NCBI GenBank assembly: GCA_015232465.1
Contig: JADFZO010000015.1
Coordinates: 1 to 46,018, forward strand
DNA length: 46,018 nt
Reading direction: 5' to 3'
From: Desulfamplus sp.
GTDB taxonomy: Bacteria; Desulfobacterota; Desulfobacteria; Desulfobacterales; Desulfobacteraceae
Part shown: positions 8,765 to 17,735 of the stretch, in pieces
How the letters are laid out: each line of letters starts with the position of its first letter
Numbering within the stretch: position 1 is the first letter of the stretch
The notes under the pieces: model-generated
The model's database searches: none
What the model saw: the letters and a program-made list of their open reading frames with translations, nothing else
Told to the model about the DNA's origin: nothing
Position numbers and translations under genes: made by a program

Positions 8765-10843
8765 ATGTTTGAACTTATATACACATCATACCACAAAGGG
8801 CTTCAGGTTGGCTCTTCTGGCTTTACATCTGTTGCTTACACAGAGGGAATGCCAAAGAGCTATATTCAGCTTTGCGAATCTTTAAGCGGCTATCTTTTTA
8901 TTTATCCTCTTTCTCACCCTCTTTATAAGCAGAATCCCGAAGTTTATAGCCACTATATATTTAAAATAAAAAGAGAGAATCAAAATCAAGTTTACGAAGA
9001 GCTATCAATCTTATCAAGAGTTGCTGCTGTTGGCATGGACTACACAGGACGCGAAAATAAGATTGCTCACCATATTGTTTTAAGTGGTAGTGATAGGCTA
9101 AATTTTATTGAGGGACCCGCTTATTTGATGGCTCACTCTGATCTTTTTGTAAAAGAGTGGAATCAAGAGCCATGCTTTTTAAAGCCCAAAAAGATTGAAA
9201 ACTCTCTTCTTGAGCCATCTATTTTAAATAAAAATAGAGATGAGCTTTTATCAAAACATTGGCAAAGAGTTTTTGGAGATGCAAAACCAGCTTTTATGCT
9301 TGCAAAATCAGCAGAAAATAGCGATCTTAAAACTCCATCATTTATTTTGTTTGATGTCTCTGAAATTAGAGAGATTAAAGATGATCCATCAAATAGAGGT
9401 GGCGGCAACTATCATAAAAAGATGTGCCTAAATCTTGCTCTTGAGGCGTTAAATCTAATTGCTCCTGAAAAGAGGTGGAGCATAACATTTAACACCTATT
9501 TTAGTTCAAAGCCTATTGATTCTGACTGTTTATGGCGATTTTGTCCTATTGAGTCTAAAATCTATAACCAAAATAGCTTAGAATCAGAAGTTAGCACAAG
9601 CCTACGTTATAGCGATAAAATAGCTCAAAAATACCCAAATTCGCTTATAATTGATCTTAAAGCTAAAAGAGTTCAAGGCAATATTCCGACTATTAATGAG
9701 CTTGATGAGTCTTGTGCAAAATCGACCCAAGCTACCCCCTTTTTAGATTCAAATTTAAAAGATTTAAATAGTGCTAAATTAGATCAACTTGACTCTAAAC
9801 TCTATGATGCTGGCTCTTTATCAAACAATTTAGAACAAAATAGCTCAAAAAAGCTATCAGCAAAAATGGGGCTATTTTGGTTGTTTTTATCTATTATCTT
9901 TGCTTCTGGGGTTGGAGTTTTTTTTATCTTTGCTCAAAATAGCCCTTATTACTTTAAAGCTGACAAGACTAAGATGGAGCATCAATTAGGTGTAGATAGT
10001 GGGGCGATTATTAAAAAAGGGTTGGATAGCAATCTCTCTACTAATCACAATGAGCTTAAAATAGAGCAAAATCAGCCCCAGAAGAGCCAAGAGGCTGCAA
10101 ATTTAAATCAAACAGATGCCAGTAAAAATAATACTATTTTTAATAAAAAGATGGTATTGCGCTTTTATGATAACGCTAAAGATAGAATCAGCCAGATTAT
10201 TACAAATAGGTCAGACTTAAAAAAGGTAAACGCTCTGCTTATTCGAGGCGATGGGATAGAGATTCACACAGATATTGAATCTCCAATACTTAACGACACC
10301 CCCAATTGGGATATTGTCCCAAAAGGTGGAGTTGAGCCTGTTGGACAAATCTCTATTAATAGTATCTCTCTTTATGATAGATCTCTCTATGCTGCAATTT
10401 TTCTTGATCTACCTTCACGCTTAGATTGCGATTTAATTTGGGCTGGAACAATAAAGATAACGCCTGAAATGGTAAAAAAAGCTCTTGAGCCAGATACTCT
10501 TGAGATAATCTTTAAACCTGAAATTTCTAAGGTGCTTTATCAATTTTTTTTGCTTTTATCTTCAGATGGTTTAACAGGGGAGATAGTGGTTGAAAAACAA
10601 GAGGAGCTTTTAAGATTTAGACCTATATGTTCAATCAAAAAAGGTGAGCTAAAAGCCCCTTTTATTGAACTGAAATTTACCAAGAATGAGTTTGAGTCAA
10701 TTACAAAAGATATAAAAGAGAATGAGAAAGAGCCAGAAGAGCACGATTTTTTAAAAAGTGTAAAATTTAAAGAGATTAGAGTTGATTATACAGATAAAGA
10801 TACTAACAGGACATACCCAATTTTATGCCTGAATTGTAAATAA
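8765..10843 (+). CDS. GAP1-N2-type GTPase-associated protein with one membrane helix
   Basis: A 692-residue protein. The N-terminal 150 residues match the pattern I know for the GAP1-N2 domain (GTPase-associated protein 1): YTSYHKGLQVGSSGFTSVA, EGMPKSY, LSRVAAVGMDYTGRENK and IAHHIVL. A single membrane helix lies at about 370-391 (LFWLFLSIIFASGVGVFFIF). It is followed by a polar linker and a C-terminal domain of about 230 residues with no motif I recognise. The gene starts 43 bases after the GTPase gene. By family knowledge GAP1 proteins are found beside GTPases of the upstream type and are proposed to work with them; the biochemistry is not established. The helix would tether the complex to the inner membrane. 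Confidence 0.75.
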   Translation: MFELIYTSYHKGLQVGSSGFTSVAYTEGMPKSYIQLCESLSGYLFIYPLSHPLYKQNPEVYSHYIFKIKRENQNQVYEELSILSRVAAVGMDYTGRENKIAHHIVLSGSDRLNFIEGPAYLMAHSDLFVKEWNQEPCFLKPKKIENSLLEPSILNKNRDELLSKHWQRVFGDAKPAFMLAKSAENSDLKTPSFILFDVSEIREIKDDPSNRGGGNYHKKMCLNLALEALNLIAPEKRWSITFNTYFSSKPIDSDCLWRFCPIESKIYNQNSLESEVSTSLRYSDKIAQKYPNSLIIDLKAKRVQGNIPTINELDESCAKSTQATPFLDSNLKDLNSAKLDQLDSKLYDAGSLSNNLEQNSSKKLSAKMGLFWLFLSIIFASGVGVFFIFAQNSPYYFKADKTKMEHQLGVDSGAIIKKGLDSNLSTNHNELKIEQNQPQKSQEAANLNQTDASKNNTIFNKKMVLRFYDNAKDRISQIITNRSDLKKVNALLIRGDGIEIHTDIESPILNDTPNWDIVPKGGVEPVGQISINSISLYDRSLYAAIFLDLPSRLDCDLIWAGTIKITPEMVKKALEPDTLEIIFKPEISKVLYQFFLLLSSDGLTGEIVVEKQEELLRFRPICSIKKGELKAPFIELKFTKNEFESITKDIKENEKEPEEHDFLKSVKFKEIRVDYTDKDTNRTYPILCLNCK

Positions 10844-10894
10844 CCATTCTGAATCAAAGATTTCAGATATTTTAAAATAAAATTTGGCAAAAAT

Positions 10895-13891
10895 ATGAAA
10901 ATAACAGAGACGCTAAAAATTATAAAAAAGATAGTTGCGGATCCAGATAATATTGATGCGCATGATCCTTTAACAGTTGCAACCACTTACAAAGGACAGT
11001 GCGAGGTTGTAAATGAGAGGCTCAAAAAGTGCGCGGCTCTTATTCAAAGCAACATGGTGCCTCAAGCTCTTCAAGAGGCTGAGTATGATCCTCATCTAAT
11101 TGATCTTTGCCATGAGATGAATAGTCCAGCTCCAGCAGCATGGAGAAAATTGTGTAAAGAGAAGAGTATGCCAGTTCCAGAAGAGCTTGATATGGACTCA
11201 TTTAATCAGTTGATGAAGAGCTTTTCAATGGAGTCTAAAATTGAGCCTATGCTCAAACTGCTTAGAAGGGCAAATAATCTTGGGCAGGCTGGTCAATGCG
11301 TTGCAATATTAAGAGAGCTTGTTAAAAAAGACCCAGCTAATCCACAATGGAAAAGCGATCTTGCTGAATTTGAGGCTTCGTATCTTGAGCTTATAAAACA
11401 AGATATTGCCAAATTTAAACAAGAGAAGAACTTAAATGGCATTGCAAGGCTGATAGTTGAGCTAAAACAGCAGTGGAGCACGCCAATTAATAGTCTATCA
11501 GTTAAGGAGTTAGAGGAGTTTATTGAAGAGCAGTATAGGATAGATATTCATAAAGAGGAGGAGGATATTGTTGGCAGCGTTGGCATCTCTTTTCAATCTG
11601 GAAATGTTGAGGCTCTTGGCAAAGCGATTGGCGAATACAATAACCTTGAAAAAAATAGATATTTTAAACCAGACCCATCTTTGCAGATAATATACGCCAA
11701 TGCCCTTAATTGGTATGAGCAGCAGGTTAAGGCTTTAGAGATACAAAAGTCATACAATAATAGGCTCAAAGAGATAAGTGCAAGAGTTGAGACTCAATCT
11801 TATGATGGTATAAAGTCTTTATGGGAAGAGGTTAAACTCTATAGACTTCCAATACCAAAAGAGTTAGAGCCTGAAGTTAAGGCTCTTATCCAAAAAGAGG
11901 ATAGGGCAAAAAAACGGCGTCAGGTAAAAAAACAGATGGGATACATTCTTATCTTAATCTTTGCAATGGTTGCTATTGGCATTGCTGCTACATTAAACTA
12001 TTACAGGCAGATAAGAAACAGGCTATCTGAAGAGCTTTCAGTTGCTGTTGTTGCTGAAAATATTTTGGAGTGTAATCAAGTAATAGAAGATATGTCAAAA
12101 AGGCGGGCAGCCTTTATTAATACCGCTATTTTTACCTCATCAGAGATGCAAAAGCATCAAGAGATGGCAAAGGGGGTGGCATCTATTCTTGAACAGAAAA
12201 AGGCAACATTTGGGCTTGTTATCTCTGAGCTTGAATCTCTTAAATCAGATAATTTTCCTAAACCTACTAAGGAGATTGAGCGGTTAATGGAAAATATTAA
12301 CAAAACCCTAAACGCTGTTACCCCTCACGATTTAGCACGCCTTAAATTGGTTCAATCTGCATGGGAAGAGCGAAAAGCTGTTATTCGTGCAATGGAGGGG
12401 AAAAGATTAACTGCAATATTTGAGCAGATTAGCTCTAATTTGAAAAACATCTTATCAGGTGCAAATCAAGAGGAGCAATATACAAACTCTCAGACACTTT
12501 TGTTGATTGAAGAGTCTATTGCTGAGGGTGAAAAACTTACCAGTGTATCAGATAGCATGAAAAAGAGCCTTGATGAGTTTAAATCTCAAGTAAAGGGGGT
12601 TCAAGAGATTTTAGCAGTCAAAAAGAGCCAGTTTAAAAATATTATGGATACAAGCTCATTAGATAGCTATATCAAAGAGCTTAAAACATTTGCCCAAACT
12701 TTTTCTGACGACCCTGTAAGCCAAACGCTCTTGCCAATAATTGAGATGGAAAATTTGTACAAAGCACTATTAGAATCTCCTCCAACCATAGCAGAAGAAG
12801 CAGGGTTAAAATCAGATACAAAATCAGACAGTGAGCTTGAAAATCCCTTTTGGTCCAAAACTTTTCAGATGCTAACAGCACTTAACAACAACATAAAATT
12901 GCATAGCCCAGAGGTTCAAGAGGAGCTAAGAAAGATGTCGAGAACCTCAAGATTTGTTGATCTTTGGGAGTGCACAGTAAAGCGTCCTAACTTTGAGCCT
13001 GAAAAGTGGTATTTTAACGGCAGACCATCTGAAGAGTTTATAAACGGTATAAAGAGCTATGCTGGCATTGTTTATGTTTTATCTCCTGATGATATGCAGC
13101 CCCAGTTTAAGGCAAACAGTGCAATTACTGTGCAGGTTCAAGATTTAAGAAAAATGGAGCACTGCGATGTTATTTTGCAAGCTATCAATAACATCTCCTA
13201 CAATATTGGCATGGAGAGCACTCTTCAAGAGATGAAACGCATCTATTCAGAGCCATTCTCCCCAATTTTAAAGCTCCATATAATCAGCTTTTTAACAGAT
13301 CAGCTCTTCACATTGGTTGGTGAAGAGGATGCCCTACCATTTGCCGATATGGCAAAAGATTTTAAGCGGTTTAACAAAAGATCAGTTGAAGATCAGGTCA
13401 ACTGGCTATGCACAGCTCACAACAGATACCCTTCTGAGAGTAGATTGGCTCAAGCGATATTAAGTCGCCATTTAGAGAGACCAGATAATATAAATAGCCA
13501 TGTGATTAATTGGAAGATACGAGAGCTATCTTTAAAACGGATACCTAAGTGGGTTGGATTTGCTGATCTTAAAAATCCAGAACAGCTCCATCTTAAGAGA
13601 GGCTCAATGCCAAAAGAGTTGTGGGTTGTTAGGCAAAAGGTTGAAGAGGATAGTGCCAAATCATCAAAAACTATAACCCCTATGATCTTTATAACTCAAG
13701 AGCAAAAGGGGTTAGAGAGTATAAAACATCTTGAGCACGGCGGGTATCTGCCGGGCGAGCCTCTTTTTGCACCTTATGATAACAATACAACATCTGAGCT
13801 TTTGCAATCTATAATAGATAGCATCAATTCAGGTAAAGTACCAGTTAATATTGAGTGGAGCACAGGGTGGCCCATAAATGGACATATTTAA
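10895..13891 (+). CDS. Large helical protein with a central membrane helix, unknown function
   Basis: 998 residues. Residues 1 to about 345 are largely helical and rich in Lys and Glu, with a repeat-like cytoplasmic look. One membrane helix lies at about 349-369 (GYILILIFAMVAIGIAATLNYY). About 310 residues of predicted coiled coil follow, and then a more globular C-terminal part with Trp and Phe clusters (about 690-998), including DLWECTVKRPNFEPEKWYF. I recognise no named domain. It lies 51 bases after the GAP1-type gene and ends 2 bases before the ATG of the ExbB/MotA-like gene, so the four genes probably form one operon. The long coiled coil next to a proton-channel-type partner suggests a structural or force-transmitting role, which is inference. 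Confidence 0.7.
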   Translation: MKITETLKIIKKIVADPDNIDAHDPLTVATTYKGQCEVVNERLKKCAALIQSNMVPQALQEAEYDPHLIDLCHEMNSPAPAAWRKLCKEKSMPVPEELDMDSFNQLMKSFSMESKIEPMLKLLRRANNLGQAGQCVAILRELVKKDPANPQWKSDLAEFEASYLELIKQDIAKFKQEKNLNGIARLIVELKQQWSTPINSLSVKELEEFIEEQYRIDIHKEEEDIVGSVGISFQSGNVEALGKAIGEYNNLEKNRYFKPDPSLQIIYANALNWYEQQVKALEIQKSYNNRLKEISARVETQSYDGIKSLWEEVKLYRLPIPKELEPEVKALIQKEDRAKKRRQVKKQMGYILILIFAMVAIGIAATLNYYRQIRNRLSEELSVAVVAENILECNQVIEDMSKRRAAFINTAIFTSSEMQKHQEMAKGVASILEQKKATFGLVISELESLKSDNFPKPTKEIERLMENINKTLNAVTPHDLARLKLVQSAWEERKAVIRAMEGKRLTAIFEQISSNLKNILSGANQEEQYTNSQTLLLIEESIAEGEKLTSVSDSMKKSLDEFKSQVKGVQEILAVKKSQFKNIMDTSSLDSYIKELKTFAQTFSDDPVSQTLLPIIEMENLYKALLESPPTIAEEAGLKSDTKSDSELENPFWSKTFQMLTALNNNIKLHSPEVQEELRKMSRTSRFVDLWECTVKRPNFEPEKWYFNGRPSEEFINGIKSYAGIVYVLSPDDMQPQFKANSAITVQVQDLRKMEHCDVILQAINNISYNIGMESTLQEMKRIYSEPFSPILKLHIISFLTDQLFTLVGEEDALPFADMAKDFKRFNKRSVEDQVNWLCTAHNRYPSESRLAQAILSRHLERPDNINSHVINWKIRELSLKRIPKWVGFADLKNPEQLHLKRGSMPKELWVVRQKVEEDSAKSSKTITPMIFITQEQKGLESIKHLEHGGYLPGEPLFAPYDNNTTSELLQSIIDSINSGKVPVNIEWSTGWPINGHI

Positions 13892-13893
13892 TT

Positions 13894-14781
13894 ATGGATA
13901 GATTACAAAACGATGATTTAATAAAAATCTTAAAATGGGAGCAGATGGATATCGAAGAGAGGCTTGGCGTAAGTGGCGGTAAATATACAGATGCCAATCT
14001 GACATTCACATTTTTTCTTGCAATTATACTATTTTTTATATTCTACCTCCTTCAGTTTTACTATAAAGAGATATTTGTGTCTCTACTGTCAACTTTGCCC
14101 ATTAAATCCTCTTTTAGCATAACTGAGCTGTTTTTAAATAGAGGAATCACCCCATTTTTTATTGTGTTTTTCTCATGCTGGTCAATCACCATTCTATTTA
14201 TTAAATGGAGAAAGGTTGTTTTACAGCAAAAAGCTCTTGATTTAATGGTTGTTCCGCAGACGGAGGACTTTGAATTGACTAAAGATACTGCAAAAAATAT
14301 TCTATCACGAATGTATGGTCTTGTAGATGACCCAAAGCACTTTGTGCTGCTAAATAGGATAGAGCGGGCACTTGCCAATCTTAAAAATATTGGTTTAATT
14401 GCTGATGTCTCAGAGGTGCTTCGTGCTCAGGCTCAAAATGATGAGGATCAGATGGAGTCAAGTTATGCACTGGTTAGAGGTTTTGTTTGGGCAATTCCAG
14501 TGCTTGGATTTATTGGAACTGTTCTTGGGCTCTCTCAGGCAATTGGCAGCTTTGGCACGGTTCTTATTAAAAATGAGGGGCTTGAATACCTTAAAACATC
14601 TTTGCAACAGATTACATCTGGTTTGTCTGTGGCTTTTGACACAACACTAATCGCCTTAATTGCAGCCCTTTTTATTCAGCTACTTATGATTGGTTTAAAG
14701 AAAAAAGAGGAAAATTTTTTAGATGATTGTAACGACTACTGCCATGCAAATATAATAAGTAAATTAAGACTTTCTAATTAA
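13894..14781 (+). CDS. MotA/TolQ/ExbB-family proton channel protein
   Basis: 295 residues from the ATG at 13894, two bases after the upstream stop; a GTG at 13855 in the same frame would add 13 residues inside the upstream gene and is less likely. Membrane helices lie at about residues 27-47 and 78-98, with two more near 200-270. The last two carry the family signature: AIPVLGFIGTVLGLSQAI, and GLSVAFDTTLIALIAALFIQ. Proteins of this family form a pentameric inner-membrane channel that uses proton flow to drive a partner (ExbD, TolR or MotB). No such partner gene is visible in the window. The partner here may instead be the 998-residue membrane protein or the GAP1-type protein. Confidence 0.87.
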   Translation: MDRLQNDDLIKILKWEQMDIEERLGVSGGKYTDANLTFTFFLAIILFFIFYLLQFYYKEIFVSLLSTLPIKSSFSITELFLNRGITPFFIVFFSCWSITILFIKWRKVVLQQKALDLMVVPQTEDFELTKDTAKNILSRMYGLVDDPKHFVLLNRIERALANLKNIGLIADVSEVLRAQAQNDEDQMESSYALVRGFVWAIPVLGFIGTVLGLSQAIGSFGTVLIKNEGLEYLKTSLQQITSGLSVAFDTTLIALIAALFIQLLMIGLKKKEENFLDDCNDYCHANIISKLRLSN

Positions 14782-14871
14782 TTAATTGACATATGGATAC
14801 TAATAGCTTAATCAATACTGTAAAAAATTTTTAAATTATTACAACTTCTTATAGGAGTCGATGCAATAAAT

Positions 14872-15504
14872 ATGGAGATGCAAGACATTTTAACCACAAT
14901 AATGATCAATGCAAGCAAACTTCCCTATAAGAAGCAGCAGATGTTGTTACAACTTACTAACCACTGGTTAGATCAAGAAAAATCAGCATCATCTTCTAAA
15001 TCTGCCCAACCCCCCAAAATTGAGCAATCAGCACCACCTACAAGTCAACCTGCCAAACCTAAGGTTGAGCAACCTAAGATTGAACAGAGAGCTGAGTATA
15101 GCGATGCTAAATTTGAGATGGTTGAACCACAATTTGAGCCGCTTGCACCACCTGAAGCGATCTCTAATGTAGATAATGTTTTTGTCAGTATAGTTGAGAC
15201 AAGGGCTTATGAGCGTAAAAATTTCACTGTGCCAGTTGATTTTGTAAGCTCTGGGCAGCTTTACAAAGAGGTTACAAAAGACATTAGTGCTGGTGGGCTT
15301 TTTATCAAAACAAAAAAGTGTGATAGGTTTAAAAAAAACCAGAAAATCTCAATGGTTTTTATGCTCTCTGATGATAAAAAGCCATTTAAGGTTACTGGTA
15401 AAATAGTTAGGATAGACTCAGACGGAATTGGTGTGCAGTTTCATAATCTATCACCGTTTGAGTCTGTTGCTATTGAAGAGGAGATTATAAATACCTGTAC
15501 ATAG
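14872..15504 (+). CDS. PilZ-domain protein
   Basis: 210 residues. The first 30 residues are helical, followed by a Pro-, Gln- and Ser-rich linker (about 40-90). The C-terminal PilZ domain (about 115-205) contains DISAGGLFI, the DxSxxG half of the c-di-GMP site. The preceding arginine motif is only partly kept (YERKNFTVP rather than RxxxR). PilZ domains bind c-di-GMP and change motility, secretion or transcription. An AGGAG lies upstream of the ATG at 14872, at a long spacing. It is 90 bases after the ExbB-like gene on the same strand, so it may belong to that operon or have its own promoter. Confidence 0.85.
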   Translation: MEMQDILTTIMINASKLPYKKQQMLLQLTNHWLDQEKSASSSKSAQPPKIEQSAPPTSQPAKPKVEQPKIEQRAEYSDAKFEMVEPQFEPLAPPEAISNVDNVFVSIVETRAYERKNFTVPVDFVSSGQLYKEVTKDISAGGLFIKTKKCDRFKKNQKISMVFMLSDDKKPFKVTGKIVRIDSDGIGVQFHNLSPFESVAIEEEIINTCT

Positions 15505-15541
15505 CTTCCCCCATCCTTAGTCAATTTTATAAAATCTTACC

Positions 15542-15571
15542 TTGACAGCCTATGGGTCAGTTTGGTATATG
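15542..15571 (+). promoter_or_regulatory. Sigma-70 promoter of the tRNA-Pro gene
   Basis: A consensus -35 TTGACA (15542-15547) and a -10 TATATG (15566-15571) are separated by 18 bases. Transcription would start near 15578, about 12 bases before the tRNA. Confidence 0.7.
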
Positions 15572-15589
15572 AGGCAACTCTAATCAAAA

Positions 15590-15666
<77 letters not shown>

Positions 15667-15675
15667 AGTAAAATC

Positions 15676-15712
15676 AAAGGGTTATATCAAATTAACGATA
15701 TAACCCTTTTTT
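15676..15712 (+). terminator. Rho-independent terminator after tRNA-Pro
   Basis: AAAGGGTTATATC (15676-15688) pairs perfectly over 13 bases with GATATAACCCTTT (15697-15709), with an 8-base loop and a T-run on the plus strand. It ends the tRNA-Pro transcript. Confidence 0.9.
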
Positions 15713-15794
15713 ATTGTCCCAAATCGTTAGTAAAAACCTTACTGTAAATAAATCCGTGCTATGTCATATAAAGCATAGATATTAAGAGGTAATT

Positions 15795-16430
15795 TTGTCT
15801 AAAGATAAAAACGGAATAACACTTCTTGATAAAAATCAAGATATTTTTAACCTATTTATAGATCAGAACTCTAACGATATAAAAACAGATTGCAATAACG
15901 CTCAAGAGAGCCAAGAAGAGAAGAGATCAGAAATAAGATTTGATAAAAATGGTATGCCTTTTTTATATGGTGTAGGAAGCCTTACAAAAATATTTATGGA
16001 TAGTGAGATTGAAGATGACGAGAGCAGCAATTTTTTAGAACTCATAGAGAGTACACTTAAAGGCAAAAGCCAAGATGAAATGATGCGAGAAAAGTCAGAT
16101 AGACCCCTGCCTGAACCTGTGCCGTTAAAAAAGAGGCTAAAAAGATACCCACCTTCCCAAGATGAGCTTGATCTTCACGGCTACACGGCTAAAGAGGCAG
16201 AATCTAAGGCTGAGAGCTACTTGAGAACATCATGGAGAGACGGGCTTTTTACTGTTCAGATAATAGTGGGCAGAGGGGTTCACTCCCCTTATGGTGCTGT
16301 GCTTCCTGATGTGGTTGAAGATTTATTAATACGCCTTAAAAAAGAGGGGATTGTGCTCTGGTTTGAGTGGGATAGAAGAGCAAAGAGCCAAAGTGGGGCT
16401 GTAATTGTCTATCTTAAACAGAACTTTTAA
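15795..16430 (+). CDS. Smr-domain protein
   Basis: 211 residues. The C-terminal Smr domain (about 122-211) has the hallmark ELDLHGYT and GRGVHSP motifs. Smr domains, also found at the C terminus of MutS2, are DNA- or RNA-nicking endonuclease folds; stand-alone versions occur in many proteobacteria with poorly defined roles. The N-terminal 120 residues are acidic and show no domain. The start is TTG at 15795, preceded by AGAGGT, an acceptable ribosome binding site. The last 4 bases overlap the end of mltG on the opposite strand. Confidence 0.88.
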   Translation: MSKDKNGITLLDKNQDIFNLFIDQNSNDIKTDCNNAQESQEEKRSEIRFDKNGMPFLYGVGSLTKIFMDSEIEDDESSNFLELIESTLKGKSQDEMMREKSDRPLPEPVPLKKRLKRYPPSQDELDLHGYTAKEAESKAESYLRTSWRDGLFTVQIIVGRGVHSPYGAVLPDVVEDLLIRLKKEGIVLWFEWDRRAKSQSGAVIVYLKQNF

Positions 16431-17515
16431 GGCTCTATTTTTCTTAGCTGATATTTTCTAACTGCACGGTTATGCTCTTGAAGATTTGTTGAAAAGTGGT
16501 GAGTTGTATCATTTTTTGAGACAAAAAATATAAAATCGCTCTTTTGGGGATATATCGCAGCTTGTAGTGAAAATCTGCCAGGGTTTGCAATAGGACCTGG
16601 GGGCAAGCCAAATATTGCGTAGGTGTTGTATGGGGTTGGGGTTTTAAGATGGTTTTTGGTTATATTTCCATTAAAATTTGGGATTTCATAGATCACAGTT
16701 GGATCGCTCTCAAGACGCATTCCAAGTTTGAGTCTGTTGTGAAAAACTGATGAGATAAGCCCTCTTTCATCAGAGTTTGCAGTCTCTTTCTCAATAATTG
16801 AGGCAAGTGTTACTATCTGATGCACACTAAATCCAATTTTTCTACACTCCTCTATCCAATCTTGGCTAAAGACCTTATTAAAGCCATCAACCATAGTTCT
16901 AATAATCTTTTTTTGATCCACTCCTGCTGGGAAAAGGTATGTCTCTGGAAATAGATAACCCTCTAATGATTCTGCCTCAAATTTAGTTGAGCCTATAATT
17001 TTAAGAGATTTTATAAAATTTTGGTCTTTGGCAAGTTTTATAAAATCTTCACTTCTGCCAAACCCCGCCTTTTGCACCAGTTGTGCAATTTCACGAAAGT
17101 TTAGCCCCTCAGGGATAGTTATTTTATGTAGTTTTACCTTTCCTTTAACAAGTATATCAAGTATCTTTTCTGGCGTATCCAAGCTGGAAAAAGCATACTC
17201 TCCAGCCTTGATCTTTTTGTTGCTACCTCTGTATTTTGCAAGTGCAATAAAAAGATACTGATTGCTAATAACCTCTAACTCTTCTAACTTTTTGGCAATA
17301 TTACGCAAACCATCACCAGAATCTATTGTTATCAGATGCTCCTTTTGCGTTGTATCGTTTGATTGAGCTTTAGGTGCAATCTTTGCAAACCTCTCAAGAT
17401 AGGCAATAGAGCTAAAAGCAATGGATAGAGAGAGCAAAATCGCAACAATTAGCAAGATGAACATATTTTTTATAATCTTATTTTTCATCAGTAATTTCCC
17501 ATTAATAAATTGCAT
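16427..17515 (-). CDS. mltG: Endolytic murein transglycosylase MltG
   Basis: MltG (YceG family) is an inner-membrane enzyme that cuts nascent glycan strands and so helps end peptidoglycan polymerisation. An N-terminal membrane helix lies at about residues 16-38. A LysM-like region follows (about 55-120), and then the catalytic YceG domain. Its signatures are visible: TIPEGLNFREIA, LEGYLFPETY, ASIIEKET with the catalytic Glu, ESDPTVIY and GLPPGPIANPG. The length of 362 residues is typical. The ATG at 17515 is used here; an in-frame ATG at 17488 (MKNKIIKN) is an equally good start. The gene is convergent with the Smr gene. Confidence 0.95.
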   Translation of the reverse strand: MQFINGKLLMKNKIIKNMFILLIVAILLSLSIAFSSIAYLERFAKIAPKAQSNDTTQKEHLITIDSGDGLRNIAKKLEELEVISNQYLFIALAKYRGSNKKIKAGEYAFSSLDTPEKILDILVKGKVKLHKITIPEGLNFREIAQLVQKAGFGRSEDFIKLAKDQNFIKSLKIIGSTKFEAESLEGYLFPETYLFPAGVDQKKIIRTMVDGFNKVFSQDWIEECRKIGFSVHQIVTLASIIEKETANSDERGLISSVFHNRLKLGMRLESDPTVIYEIPNFNGNITKNHLKTPTPYNTYAIFGLPPGPIANPGRFSLQAAIYPQKSDFIFFVSKNDTTHHFSTNLQEHNRAVRKYQLRKIEP

Positions 17516-17681
17516 GTATTGATTTAAACGCCCCCAAATTTAGATGGGGCAATAATAGATATTCAATATATAATAGATATTCATTTTGTAAATGATTTTT
17601 TGCTTATAAAAGTTCAATATCCTTGACATTTAACCTCTAATCTGGAAATGTGGCTCGATTTGAAAAAATCGGTATTAATTT

Positions 17682-17726
17682 GGTCTGTTTTTTAAATATA
17701 GCGGGTCTGTTTTATCAAATATAGCA
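17682..17726 (+). repeat. Tandem repeat before metV
   Basis: Two near-identical units of 22-23 bases, GGTCTGTTTTTTAAATATAG plus CG (17682-17703) and GGTCTGTTTTATCAAATATA plus GCA (17704-17726), lie directly before the metV ribosome binding site GGAGG. They could be paired regulator sites or a local duplication. Confidence 0.6.
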
Positions 17727-17735
17727 GGAGGATTT

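Noticed and set aside
6868-14781. The GTPase/channel operon as a Zorya defence system
   Set aside because: Zorya needs ZorB (MotB-like with a peptidoglycan-binding domain) and helicase or nuclease effectors; none is visible, and a GTPase and GAP1-type protein are present instead.
6868-14781. The same operon as a type VI secretion accessory cluster because of the FHA-like domain
   Set aside because: No TssB, TssC, Hcp, VgrG, TssM or other core T6SS protein is recognised.
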